Shown here: in pieces, positions 8,991 to 17,305 of the stretch
How the letters are laid out: each line of letters begins with the position of its first letter
Position numbering within the stretch: position 1 is the first letter of the stretch
Position numbers and translations under genes: made by a program
NCBI GenBank assembly: GCA_022573225.1
Contig: JACZUI010000004.1
Span: 28,579 to 92,578, forward strand
Source: Acidobacteriota bacterium
GTDB taxonomy: Bacteria; Actinomycetota; Acidimicrobiia; Spongiisociales; ZC4RG35
DNA: 64,000 nucleotides
Reading direction: 5' to 3'
Notes under the pieces: generated by a model
What the model saw: the letters and a program-made list of their open reading frames with translations, nothing else
Databases searched by the model: none
What the model was told of the DNA's origin: nothing

Positions 8991-10513
8991 AGCCCGGTTC
9001 CAATCGCTGGATCCAGCGCGGTGAAACCCGCTAGGTAGCTGTCCCGCTCCTCCTTGAGGCGTTCGACACGATCCCGATACCCCTCGCCCCGATCCTGTCG
9101 CTCATAGAGTCGAAGGGGTTGGAGCAGCTCGTTATCGTCGATTCCCGGCACCGAAACCGCGATGTCGTAACCAAAATCAGGGTCATTCACCCAATCGATG
9201 GTCCCCTCGACGATTCCCTGAACCATCGCCGAGGTATCCCGAATCCGAACCTTCTTCGACCCTTCGCCTTCACCGCCAACGCGGCCGGTGTTGAGGACGA
9301 AGGCTTCCAGATCAGGAGTGGCTTCGAGGAGCTCCAGAAGCCGGTTTCCCTGCCAGGCGTCATCGTTGAAAAAGAAAGGGTTGGTGCCCGGCACCCGCAG
9401 GCTCTTGCCCTCCTCGGCAGCTCCGCCGGCAGACGTTCCTTTGGTCTCGCCCAGCATGAAGTAGGCCGGGATCTGGGCAGCCTTGAGCCTGGCGACTCCG
9501 GGGATGATGTGGTCCGAGCGGTTCAGGATCAGCAAGTATCGGGCGGGTGGCACGTCACTTGGGTCACGATGACGAATGTTGGCGAGGGGAAAGGTAGATC
9601 TCCCATTTGCCGTGTAATCGGTGTCGAAGAAGTCCACACGGCCGCTGCCATCGACCGAGACATTCTCGAGCCAGGCGTCAGGCCGGGCGGTGCCGCCGTA
9701 AATCGTGGGCTCGTCATCGGGATCGAGTCCGAACGTCTTGGCAAAACAGCCCGCCTCGGTGGTGAAGACCCCTCCACCAGGCATCAGTGCGACGAAGTCG
9801 TCCTGAACCGGCAGCGAACCGGCCTGCTGGCGAAACGTTGTGGTGGTCTTGCCGGTGCCGGACAACCCGATGATGAGCATCGACTCCTCAACCCCGCTGC
9901 GGGTCGACTCGGCGGGATAGGTCTTGAGCCCGGCATGGAGGGCCAGGCCCCCACGGTCGTAGACGACCTTGTTCCACATCCGCAGACCGCCCATCTTCGA
10001 CTCACCGAAGTAGTCGGAGCCAAACACTCGAGTCACCCACTTGTCGTGGTCGACGATGATCAGCCGATCGTCGGGTTTGTCGGGAGCCGGAAGTGTCGGC
10101 GTGTAGATGACGGTGAACTCAGGGGTGAAATCGTTGCCGGGGGGGAAATACAGCTGCTGCTGCATGGCAGCGATATTTGGCTGCGAAGCCTCGATGAAAA
10201 GCCGGCAACCGGTACGGAAGTCGACATCCGGGCCGATGTAGCCCTCGATGAGAATCATGTCCCGTTGGGCGATGTGCTCGTCCTGAAGCCTGGACCAACG
10301 ATCGGCCTCTTCGCGTGAGATCCGGTTCTGATGGATCTCATCCTCTGCAACGAAGAACGTGGAGTTCTTGAGACGGGCCGTTACCTCGGCCTGATAATTC
10401 AGGTTGTTGAACTCGGTCTCGGTAACGCGGGGCATCACGTCAAGTGCCATTTCGCGCAGTCGCGACTGACTCGGGTTTCTCTCAACAGTCGCGGCTGCGG
10501 GCAACGTGAACAT
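8981..10513 (-). CDS. pckA: Phosphoenolpyruvate carboxykinase (ATP)
   Basis: A 510-residue ATP-type PEPCK. The P-loop GLSGTGKTTTT (216-226), the kinase-2 region VQDDF (236-240) and the C-terminal YFMLGETKGTSAGG (351-364) are clear. It converts oxaloacetate and ATP to PEP, CO2 and ADP and so starts gluconeogenesis, which suits a cell that lives on acyl-CoA as the neighbouring beta-oxidation operon suggests. Many actinobacteria use the GTP-dependent enzyme instead, and this sequence is somewhat divergent (VQDDF in place of the usual GDDEHGW), so a phylogenetic check is worthwhile. Confidence 0.85.
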   Translation of the reverse strand: MFTLPAAATVERNPSQSRLREMALDVMPRVTETEFNNLNYQAEVTARLKNSTFFVAEDEIHQNRISREEADRWSRLQDEHIAQRDMILIEGYIGPDVDFRTGCRLFIEASQPNIAAMQQQLYFPPGNDFTPEFTVIYTPTLPAPDKPDDRLIIVDHDKWVTRVFGSDYFGESKMGGLRMWNKVVYDRGGLALHAGLKTYPAESTRSGVEESMLIIGLSGTGKTTTTFRQQAGSLPVQDDFVALMPGGGVFTTEAGCFAKTFGLDPDDEPTIYGGTARPDAWLENVSVDGSGRVDFFDTDYTANGRSTFPLANIRHRDPSDVPPARYLLILNRSDHIIPGVARLKAAQIPAYFMLGETKGTSAGGAAEEGKSLRVPGTNPFFFNDDAWQGNRLLELLEATPDLEAFVLNTGRVGGEGEGSKKVRIRDTSAMVQGIVEGTIDWVNDPDFGYDIAVSVPGIDDNELLQPLRLYERQDRGEGYRDRVERLKEERDSYLAGFTALDPAIGTGLYG

Positions 10514-10566
10514 CTGGCTTCTCTCACCCCTCTGAAGTGAAGGCGGCAGGGTAATCGGCCACTGGG

Positions 10567-11520
10567 CTACTCACGAAGCGGGTAGGCAGCGGGCATCGGC
10601 CTTCCGAGCAAGCCGGCTATGAGATTCTCGACTGCAAGGGCAGCCATGTCCGCCCTCGCCCGAGTGGATGCACTCCCGATGTGGGGCACGACAAGACAGT
10701 TGGAAAGACCAAGCAGCGGGTGATCAGACGGCAGCGGTTCCGGCTCGGTCACATCGAGAGCCGCTCCGGCGATCCCACCAGACTCGAGGGCAGACACAAG
10801 GGCATCGGTGTCGATCAGCCCTCCCCTGGCGACGTTGACGAGGTACGCCTCGGGACGCATCAGACCGAGGGCTTCGGCATCGATCAGGTGATAGGTGTCG
10901 TCGACAAGAGGAGCCGCGAGCACCACAGCATCGGACCGAGCCAGCAGTTCGTCCATCTCGACCCTCTCCGACCCTGCAACGTTCTTCTCGGAAGGCGCGG
11001 CATAAAGCACCCTCATCTCGAATCCCGCCGCCCGCTTGGCCACAGCCGTGCCGATTCGCCCCATGCCCACGATCCCGATGGTCATCTGGTACAACTCACG
11101 GCCCAACATCTCCCAGGGGTCCCATGGCCCCCATCTGCCCTCCCTGACGACGGCTGCGCCCTCGGGCAAACGACGTGCCACGGATGCCAACAAGGCAAAG
11201 GCCGTGTCGGCGACTGCGTTGGTGAGAACACCCGGAGTGTGCCCAACCTGAATGCGCCGCGCCGCACACGCGACAAGATCGATGTTGTCGACCCCAACGG
11301 CCATCTGCGAGACAACCCGAAGCTCGGGTGAAGCCGCCAACACCCCGGCATCGACCGGGGTCGTGAGCATTGTGAGTATCCCATCACAGCCGGCCACCTC
11401 GCGAACAAGCCTGTGACGAGGGATGGGCCCTGGTCCCGGCCAGATCGAGAGTTCAGCAATATCAGACAGCGGCTCAACGATCGGTTCTGGGATCTCGTTG
11501 CAGACAAATACTCGATGCAT
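10567..11520 (-). CDS. D-2-hydroxyacid dehydrogenase (glyoxylate/hydroxypyruvate reductase-like)
   Basis: A 317-residue D-isomer-specific 2-hydroxyacid dehydrogenase. The NAD(P)-binding GMGRIG lies at 152-157, and the catalytic Arg232 (NVARGGL), Glu259 (DVTEPEP) and His280 (PHIGSA) are all in place. The closest pattern is glyoxylate/hydroxypyruvate reductase, which would yield glycolate or D-glycerate; D-glycerate is the acceptor of the mannosylglycerate synthase encoded at 44025-45164 (a link by inference). The ATG at 11520 sits 6 bases after TAGCCT, so the mRNA may be leaderless. Confidence 0.85.
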   Translation of the reverse strand: MHRVFVCNEIPEPIVEPLSDIAELSIWPGPGPIPRHRLVREVAGCDGILTMLTTPVDAGVLAASPELRVVSQMAVGVDNIDLVACAARRIQVGHTPGVLTNAVADTAFALLASVARRLPEGAAVVREGRWGPWDPWEMLGRELYQMTIGIVGMGRIGTAVAKRAAGFEMRVLYAAPSEKNVAGSERVEMDELLARSDAVVLAAPLVDDTYHLIDAEALGLMRPEAYLVNVARGGLIDTDALVSALESGGIAGAALDVTEPEPLPSDHPLLGLSNCLVVPHIGSASTRARADMAALAVENLIAGLLGRPMPAAYPLRE

Positions 11521-11526
11521 CAGACG

Positions 11527-11532
11527 AGGCTA
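11527..11532 (-). promoter_or_regulatory. -10 hexamer TAGCCT, leaderless start
   Basis: Minus-strand TAGCCT, then CGTCTG, then the ATG at 11520. Initiation about 7 bases after the hexamer would place the 5' end on the start codon. No clear -35 is seen. Confidence 0.55.
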
Positions 11533-11564
11533 AACAATGCGACAGTTCCGCAGTGCGAGGCCGA

Positions 11565-11570
11565 TATTGT
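11565..11570 (+). promoter_or_regulatory. -10 hexamer TATTGT before L,D-transpeptidase
   Basis: TATTGT lies 3 bases before the ATG at 11574 and 6 bases before the in-frame GTG at 11577. By the pattern of this window, the GTG may be the true leaderless start. Confidence 0.45.
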
Positions 11571-11573
11571 TGG

Positions 11574-12392
11574 ATGGTGATACGACCATCCCGAGTCCTC
11601 GTTCTTCTGGTCTTCCTGGTCGCCGCCTGTGGCGGTGAACCGGTCGCGAGCCCCGGCACGACCACCACCACATCGCCGCCTGCCCCGACGACGACGTCGA
11701 CGTCGACCAGTTTCCCGGTCGAAGTCGAAGTCGAGTCCGTCCCGGACGACCGGCCGATCTTTCAAGGGCTCAGCGCAATGACCGTTCCTGAGGGAACGAC
11801 CCTCGTGGCAATGGCCTCGGGTGAAGTAGAGGTGTATGAGAGCCCGGGGGACACAACCCCCATTCATGTGCTCCCCGCAGAGACGATCTTGGGGACCGTG
11901 ACGGTGCTCAGCATCGTGCAGGGGCCCATCGACGGTTGGGCAGAGGTTCTCCTCCCTGTTCGCCCCAACGATGCGACGGGGTGGATCGACACCAGCGAGA
12001 TGTCGATGTTCGTCGTCGAAGGACGGGTCGTAATCAACCTCTCAGAGCGAAGTCTCATCTACTTCGAGAATGAGGAGGTCGTTCTGGAAACGGCCATCGC
12101 AATTGGCACCAACCGCAACCCGACGCCAACCGGCAGTTTCTTCGTCACCGACACTGTGACGCTGGCAGATCCAAACAGCCCATGGGGCCCCCACGCCTTC
12201 GGCCTATCCGCGCGATCGGACACGATCACCGAGTACAACGGTGGCGACGGCATCATCGGGATTCACGGGACGAATCGCCCGAGCTCAGTTGGCCAAGCGG
12301 CTTCGCTCGGTTGTATCAGACTGCCCAACGACGTCATCACCCAACTGCACGAGAGGATTCCGATCGGGACACCGGTCGAGATCGTCGCCTAA
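11574..12392 (+). CDS. L,D-transpeptidase (YkuD) lipoprotein with SH3-like region
   Basis: A 272-residue exported protein. A signal peptide ends in the lipobox LVAAC (Cys19), then a Thr/Ser/Pro-rich linker, an SH3-like stretch (around 105-145) and a C-terminal YkuD domain with the catalytic motif from His231 (HGTNRPSSVG) to Cys247 (SLGCIRL). Such enzymes make 3-3 cross-links in peptidoglycan or anchor proteins to it, and are prominent in actinobacteria. The extra start at 11553 is not used because the signal peptide begins at 11574. The gene end, with its TAA, lies inside a 19-bp tandem repeat. Confidence 0.87.
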   Translation: MVIRPSRVLVLLVFLVAACGGEPVASPGTTTTTSPPAPTTTSTSTSFPVEVEVESVPDDRPIFQGLSAMTVPEGTTLVAMASGEVEVYESPGDTTPIHVLPAETILGTVTVLSIVQGPIDGWAEVLLPVRPNDATGWIDTSEMSMFVVEGRVVINLSERSLIYFENEEVVLETAIAIGTNRNPTPTGSFFVTDTVTLADPNSPWGPHAFGLSARSDTITEYNGGDGIIGIHGTNRPSSVGQAASLGCIRLPNDVITQLHERIPIGTPVEIVA

Positions 12393-12429
12393 AGGCGAGA
12401 TCGTCGCCTAAAGGCGAGATCGTCGCCTA
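12378..12429. repeat. 19-bp tandem repeat across the L,D-transpeptidase stop codon
   Basis: The unit GAGATCGTCGCCTAAAGGC occurs at 12378-12396 and 12397-12415, followed by 14 matching bases of a third copy at 12416-12429. The first copy contains the last codons and the TAA of the transpeptidase gene. Each unit contains the small palindrome CGCCTAAAGGCG (across unit joints), so the array can fold. Confidence 0.9.
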
Positions 12430-12438
12430 GTACTGCCG

Positions 12439-12452
12439 AAGGCGAGAGCCTT
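12439..12452. terminator. AAGGC-GAGA-GCCTT hairpin between convergent genes
   Basis: A perfect five-pair stem closed by a GAGA (GNRA-type) tetraloop in the short gap between the convergent transpeptidase and MaoC genes. No T-run follows on either strand, so a terminator or mRNA-end role is a guess. Confidence 0.4.
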
Positions 12453-12480
12453 GCTATCGCCCGAGAGCCTTGCTATCGCC
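12443..12480. repeat. 19-bp tandem duplication across the MaoC stop codon
   Basis: CGAGAGCCTTGCTATCGCC occurs twice, head to tail, at 12443-12461 and 12462-12480. The second copy contains the TAG stop and last codons of the minus-strand MaoC gene; the first copy is a duplicate beyond the stop. Confidence 0.9.
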
Positions 12481-13330
12481 GCGTAATCACCGCATTCGTG
12501 ATGACCGGCAGACCACGCTCCTGGGTTTCCGCCACCACGAGAACGCGATCCCCCTCGTCCCAGATTCGGGACACGATCGTCTCCCCCGGGAACACATGGC
12601 CCGAGAACCGGCTCCGATAGGAGGCGATATCGCCGGCTTGACCTTCAAAGACGCTGTCTGCGACCGCCTTGGCGACGATCCCATAGGTACAAAGCCCATG
12701 CAGGATGGGACGCTCATATCCGGCGAATGCGGCAAACCCCGGGTCGGCATGGAGCGGGTTCTTGTCCCCCGAGGAGATACGGTAGAGCAGCGCCTGCTGG
12801 GGCAGCGTCGCCGACTGGACGACGTGCTCCGGCTCCCGATCTGGGATTTCGATGGATGTCGAGGGACCGCTGTCGCCGCCAAATCCCCCTTCGCCCTTGA
12901 TGTAGATCGACGACCGGTTGGTGAACAACGGCTCTCCCGTGCTCTCGAGACGAGAGACGATCTCCATCACGACCAATGCGCCCTTGCCCTTATCGAATAT
13001 GTTGGTGACGGTCCCCTCGTTGGTCACCGCCCCGCTTGTCGGGATTCGATCATGGAGGATCGTCTCCTGCTCGCCGTGTAGAACCTGGGCCAGGTTGATG
13101 TCCAGCCCGTCCACGAAGGCGAAACTCATCATCATCTCGAATGGCGGGATCGTCGCGTAGGTGGGCAATACCTGGAGGTCGCCCTCGTACACATATCGAA
13201 GCTCGTCGGGGTCGACCGGATCCGATCCGGCTCCGATGCCAAGGTGATAGAGGATCACGTCGTCATCGGTCCAGGAATAAACCGGCCCCTCCAGGGTGGC
13301 GCCAAGTGCCTTCTCGATGTCGATAGGCAT
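12473..13330 (-). CDS. MaoC-type enoyl-CoA hydratase 2
   Basis: A 285-residue double hot-dog protein. The hydratase-2 motif runs YRISSGDKNPLHADPGFA with the catalytic Asp189 and His194, followed by the conserved ILHGLCTYG. It hydrates trans-2-enoyl-CoA to (3R)-hydroxyacyl-CoA. The length and arrangement match actinobacterial and peroxisomal hydratase 2 (MFE-2 domain), which acts on bulky or branched and sterol-side-chain acyl-CoAs. It begins 4 bases after the stop of the MFE-2-like dehydrogenase gene, the enzyme of the next step. Its stop codon lies in a 19-bp duplication. Confidence 0.88.
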   Translation of the reverse strand: MPIDIEKALGATLEGPVYSWTDDDVILYHLGIGAGSDPVDPDELRYVYEGDLQVLPTYATIPPFEMMMSFAFVDGLDINLAQVLHGEQETILHDRIPTSGAVTNEGTVTNIFDKGKGALVVMEIVSRLESTGEPLFTNRSSIYIKGEGGFGGDSGPSTSIEIPDREPEHVVQSATLPQQALLYRISSGDKNPLHADPGFAAFAGYERPILHGLCTYGIVAKAVADSVFEGQAGDIASYRSRFSGHVFPGETIVSRIWDEGDRVLVVAETQERGLPVITNAVITRR

Positions 13331-13334
13331 TGGT

Positions 13335-14243
13335 TCAGCCCGACATCATCTGGCCGATGAGCACGATCTCCTCGGCCAGGTTGCCGGGGATCACGTAATC
13401 CGACAGATCACGAACGGCATCCAGGTTGTCGGCGAGCTCTTCCACGCTGGGAACCTCACCCTGGCCGGCAAACCAACCGCTGTTGGTACCGATGAAGATC
13501 CGCGCATAGCGGCCGCCGCCCACCGAGAAGATCTCGTGCGTGTACTCGTTGGTCTCAGAGCAGAGATAAACGACCATCGGCATCACCTGCTTGGGATCCA
13601 CGAGATCAACCAGCGGGCCCAGGATGTCCTCGGTCATCCTGGTGCGTGCGATCGGGGCGATCACGTTCGACTTGATGTTGTACTTCATCCCTTCGATGGC
13701 GAGGACGTTGGAGAGCCCCAACAGGCCGGCCTTGGCGGCCCCGTAGTTGGCCTGGCCGAAGTTCCCGAAGATCCCAGCCGCTGATGACGTATGAACAAAC
13801 CGTCCATAGCCCTTTTCCTTCATGACTCGAAAGGCCGGGTGGGAAACGAAGAACGCTCCCCTGAGATGAACATCCAGGACCACCTCGACCTCATCGAGTG
13901 TCATGTTGGCAAATGACTTGTCGCGTAGGATTCCGGCGTTGTTGACCACGATGTCGACCGTCCCGAAGGCATCGAGGGCCTTCTGGATGATGGCCTCGGC
14001 TCCCTCTCTGGTAGACACCGAGTCGTAATTGGCCGCCGCCTCGCCGCCTGTCGACGTGATCTCTTCGACCACGACGTCTGCGGCCGACGTAGATTCCCCG
14101 CTCCCGTCGACGGCGCCGCCCAGGTCGTTGACCACAACGCGAGCGCCTCGACGGGCGAACTCGAGGGCGTACTCGCGGCCGAGCCCGCCCCCCGCTCCGG
14201 TGATTACCGCGACGCGACCATCAAACGTGATTGGTTCACTCAT
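13335..14243 (-). CDS. MFE-2-like (3R)-hydroxyacyl-CoA dehydrogenase (SDR)
   Basis: A 302-residue SDR of the type found as the N-terminal part of peroxisomal multifunctional enzyme 2 (HSD17B4). It has GAGGGLGREYA near residue 16, the long insert with VVNDLGGA, NNAG, and a catalytic Ser with YGAAK. The C-terminal extension past residue 250 is also typical. It oxidises (3R)-hydroxyacyl-CoA to 3-ketoacyl-CoA, taking the product of the adjacent MaoC hydratase. The two halves that are fused in eukaryotes are separate, adjacent genes here. Confidence 0.88.
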   Translation of the reverse strand: MSEPITFDGRVAVITGAGGGLGREYALEFARRGARVVVNDLGGAVDGSGESTSAADVVVEEITSTGGEAAANYDSVSTREGAEAIIQKALDAFGTVDIVVNNAGILRDKSFANMTLDEVEVVLDVHLRGAFFVSHPAFRVMKEKGYGRFVHTSSAAGIFGNFGQANYGAAKAGLLGLSNVLAIEGMKYNIKSNVIAPIARTRMTEDILGPLVDLVDPKQVMPMVVYLCSETNEYTHEIFSVGGGRYARIFIGTNSGWFAGQGEVPSVEELADNLDAVRDLSDYVIPGNLAEEIVLIGQMMSG

Positions 14244-14285
14244 CTCTCTTCCTTCACTAACGCCCCGACCAGCACCGACAGGGCA

Positions 14286-15434
14286 CTAGAGACCCAACGA
14301 CCGACCGATGATCTCCTTCATGATCTCGGTCGTCCCGCCGTAGATGGTCTGCACCCTGGCGTCCCTGAAGGCACGGGCGATCGGATATTCCTCCATGTAA
14401 CCCCATCCCCCAAAGAACTGAAGACAGCGGTCGATTACACGATTCTCGAGTTCGGTAACCCACCACTTGGCCTTGGCGGCCTCCTCCGCGCTCAACTCTC
14501 CGGCGTTATGGACGACGATCTGGTTGTCCACGTAGGACTGCCCGATATCGAGCTCTGTCCTCATTTCCGCCATCAGGTGCTTGACAGTCTGAAACGAACC
14601 GATCGGCTGGCCGAACGCTTGCCGCTCCTTGACGTACTCCAGAGTCCAGTCGAAGGCCACCTGCGCATGCGCAATCGATCCGACCGCGAGCGACAGCCGC
14701 TCCTGGGGAAGATTCTCGACAATATGGACGAACCCACGGCCCTCGTCTCCCAGAAGGTTCTCCACAGGCACATAAACATCGTCGAAGAACAGCTCGGCAG
14801 TGTCCTGGGAATGAAGCCCGATCTTCTCGAGGTTGCGACCGCGGGTGAAGCCCTCCATACCGTCCTCAACCACCAGGAGGCTCATCCCGGAGTGGCGCTG
14901 GGACGGATCGGTCTTGACCGCGGTGACTATCAGGTCGGAGTTGATTCCGTTCGTGACGAATGTCTTCGAACCGTTGACGATGTAGTGATCACCGTCGCGG
15001 ATGGCGGTCGTCTTGATCCCAGCGAGATCCGAGCCCGCACCGGGCTCGGTCATGGCGATCGCCGTCATCAGCGCGCCCGAGGCGATACCGGGCAACCATC
15101 GGGTCGCCTGCTCCTCATTGGACAGCTTGGTGAAGTACGGGGTAACGACGTCGTTGTGGAGCGTGATCGCAAGACCGGAAGCGAAAGCATCCCCGTAGAT
15201 CAGCTCCTCAACCACAACAGCGTTGAACCGGAAGTCGTCCACTCCCCCTCCGCCGTGCTCGACCGGAATCGCCATTCCCAACAACCCGGCATCTCCGGCC
15301 TTGTGAAACATGGCCTTATCGATCTTCCCCTCGGTCTCCCACTTGGCCACATTCGGGGAGACCTCGCGGTCCACGAACTCGTGAACCGAGGCTCGATACA
15401 GCTCGTGATCCGCCTCGTAGAGGGTTCGCTTCAT
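14286..15434 (-). CDS. Acyl-CoA dehydrogenase, long-chain type
   Basis: A 382-residue flavoprotein with the usual order: TEPGAGSD (about 160), WYVNGSKTFVTNG-like segment, then ERQAFGQPIGSFQTVKHLMAE and a C-terminal QTIYGGTTEIMKEI. The Glu found at YEGT in medium-chain enzymes is Gly here, and LPQERL is present, both as in long-chain acyl-CoA dehydrogenases, where the base comes from another helix. It introduces the trans-2 double bond in acyl-CoA and passes electrons to ETF. It is the central gene of a beta-oxidation operon. Confidence 0.88.
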   Translation of the reverse strand: MKRTLYEADHELYRASVHEFVDREVSPNVAKWETEGKIDKAMFHKAGDAGLLGMAIPVEHGGGGVDDFRFNAVVVEELIYGDAFASGLAITLHNDVVTPYFTKLSNEEQATRWLPGIASGALMTAIAMTEPGAGSDLAGIKTTAIRDGDHYIVNGSKTFVTNGINSDLIVTAVKTDPSQRHSGMSLLVVEDGMEGFTRGRNLEKIGLHSQDTAELFFDDVYVPVENLLGDEGRGFVHIVENLPQERLSLAVGSIAHAQVAFDWTLEYVKERQAFGQPIGSFQTVKHLMAEMRTELDIGQSYVDNQIVVHNAGELSAEEAAKAKWWVTELENRVIDRCLQFFGGWGYMEEYPIARAFRDARVQTIYGGTTEIMKEIIGRSLGL

Positions 15435-15451
15435 TTGCCTGCCTGGTCCCC

Positions 15452-17290
15452 CTACACGCCGGAGTAGAGGGCTTCGATCTCCTCGGAGTACTTCTCCAGC
15501 ACGACCTGCCGCTTGAGTTTCAGCGACGGTGTGACTTCACCGGATTCGGGGGTCCAGTCATCAGGGACGATGACCCACTTCTTGACCTGCTCCACCCGTG
15601 CCACCTTGGCATTGGCCGCCTCTATTGCCTGCTCCACCTCCGACTTCACCTCAGGAAGCCGGGAGAAGCTCGCCAGATCGGCGTATTCGAGACCATGAGC
15701 CTCGGCCCAATCCGGCGCCTCTTCCGCGTCGAGAGCGATGATCATGGTGAGGAACTTCCTCCTGTCGCCGACCATGGCAGCCTTGGAGATGAGGGGGTGA
15801 TTGCCCAGCGCGACCTCGAGCTTGGCCGGAGCGATGTTCTTCCCGGCCGCCGTGATGATGATCTCCTTCTTGCGACCGATGATCCAGACATAGCCGTCGT
15901 CATCGATCCGGGCCAGGTCTCCACTGTGGAACCAACCGTCGCTGTGGAACGATTCCCTGGTGGCATCGTCGAGCTTGAAGTAGCCATCGGTGATCACGCC
16001 ACCCCGGATCAGCAGCTCGTCGTCTTCGGCGGTCTTCAACTCGACCCCGGGCAAGGCCTGGCCCACCGAACCGAAACGCATCGGGCCCATCACGGTCACA
16101 GTGGCCGGGCCCGAGGTCTCCGACAGCCCATAGATCTCATGCAAGGGGATGCCGATGGTGTGGAAGAACTTCACCAGGTCGGCGTCGATCGGTGCCGCAG
16201 CCGTTATGGCTACCTCGACGGCATCCATCCCCAGCCCCTCACGAACCTTTGAAAGGGCGATCTTGTCGAGAATGCCCGCGGTCATCGGACCCGACTTGCC
16301 CTCAGACTCGGCTTCGACCCGCTTCTCGTTTGCCGCCAAAGCCCGGTCGAGAATGGTCTTCTTGATGCCCTCGGCCTGCCCAAACCGCGCCATGAGGCGA
16401 GCATGGAACTTCTCAAAGACCCGGGGCACTCCAACGAAGAGGGTGGGTCGGGCAACCTGGAGGTACTCCAGAACGCCGGAGATATTGGGGCAGAACCAAA
16501 CCTGGCCCGCAAGATAGGTCGCGACGTAATGGGTGGCGAGACGCTCCGCGATATGCGCAAGGGGGAGGTAGGACACCATACGCGGCCCGGGACGGATGTT
16601 TGCAGCGCGGCGGATCGACTCGGCGGTCCAGACCACGTTGCGATGGGTGATCATCACGCCCTTGGGAGTGCCTGTTGTGCCCGACGTGTAGATCAAGGTT
16701 GCCAGTCCATCGGGGTCGATGGCCGACACAGATCGGGCCACGGTCTCGGGGTCTTCGCTGAGCCTTTTCTTGCCCCGGACGAGCAGCTCGTCCCAGCTCA
16801 GCACCCAGTCGGCGGTCTCGTAGTTCTCGGCGCCCGTCATCAGGACCACATAGCGAAGGTTGGGAAGCTCGGCCCGGATCTCATCCCATCGTTTCATGAG
16901 ATCGAGGTCCTCGAGGATCGCCACTGTTGCCTTGCAGTTGTCGGCGATGTACTGGACCTGACCGGCCTGAAGCGTCGAGTAGATGGTTACCCCCGTCGCT
17001 CCGGCATGAACTGCGGCGTAGTCGGCGATGACGTGCTCGGGTCGATTGCCGGCCATGATCGCAACGAACTCACCGTCGCCCACTCCCAGGGCCTGGAGCC
17101 CGGCAGCCGCCTCGTAGACTACCTGGTGGTACTGCTTCCAGGTGATGTGCTGCCAGTCGCCATCCTTCCAGTGGATCGCCGGCTGGTCCCCATACCGCTC
17201 CGCGTTCCGGTTGAAGAAGTCGATAATCGTCTTGCCTTCGACTACGGCATCGATGGCGGCACTTTCGTCAAGGACGGCTTGTTCGGTCAT
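15452..17290 (-). CDS. Long-chain acyl-CoA synthetase (FadD15-like)
   Basis: A 612-residue AMP-forming ligase. Signature YTSGTTGTPKGVMITH (around 215), the YGLSETSG motif (around 390), the SGDLARIDDDGY region and the C-terminal hinge GRKKEIIITAAGKNIAP (around 500) are intact. It activates long-chain or branched fatty acids to acyl-CoA. The linker of this group is associated with long-chain specificity. It sits between the racemase gene and the acyl-CoA dehydrogenase gene, so it likely feeds this operon. Confidence 0.88.
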   Translation of the reverse strand: MTEQAVLDESAAIDAVVEGKTIIDFFNRNAERYGDQPAIHWKDGDWQHITWKQYHQVVYEAAAGLQALGVGDGEFVAIMAGNRPEHVIADYAAVHAGATGVTIYSTLQAGQVQYIADNCKATVAILEDLDLMKRWDEIRAELPNLRYVVLMTGAENYETADWVLSWDELLVRGKKRLSEDPETVARSVSAIDPDGLATLIYTSGTTGTPKGVMITHRNVVWTAESIRRAANIRPGPRMVSYLPLAHIAERLATHYVATYLAGQVWFCPNISGVLEYLQVARPTLFVGVPRVFEKFHARLMARFGQAEGIKKTILDRALAANEKRVEAESEGKSGPMTAGILDKIALSKVREGLGMDAVEVAITAAAPIDADLVKFFHTIGIPLHEIYGLSETSGPATVTVMGPMRFGSVGQALPGVELKTAEDDELLIRGGVITDGYFKLDDATRESFHSDGWFHSGDLARIDDDGYVWIIGRKKEIIITAAGKNIAPAKLEVALGNHPLISKAAMVGDRRKFLTMIIALDAEEAPDWAEAHGLEYADLASFSRLPEVKSEVEQAIEAANAKVARVEQVKKWVIVPDDWTPESGEVTPSLKLKRQVVLEKYSEEIEALYSGV

Positions 17291-17305
17291 GACTCCTCCG
17301 GAACG

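Noticed and set aside
9119-10318. 399-codon plus-strand frame
   Set aside because: It is antisense to pckA, which carries all PEPCK motifs.
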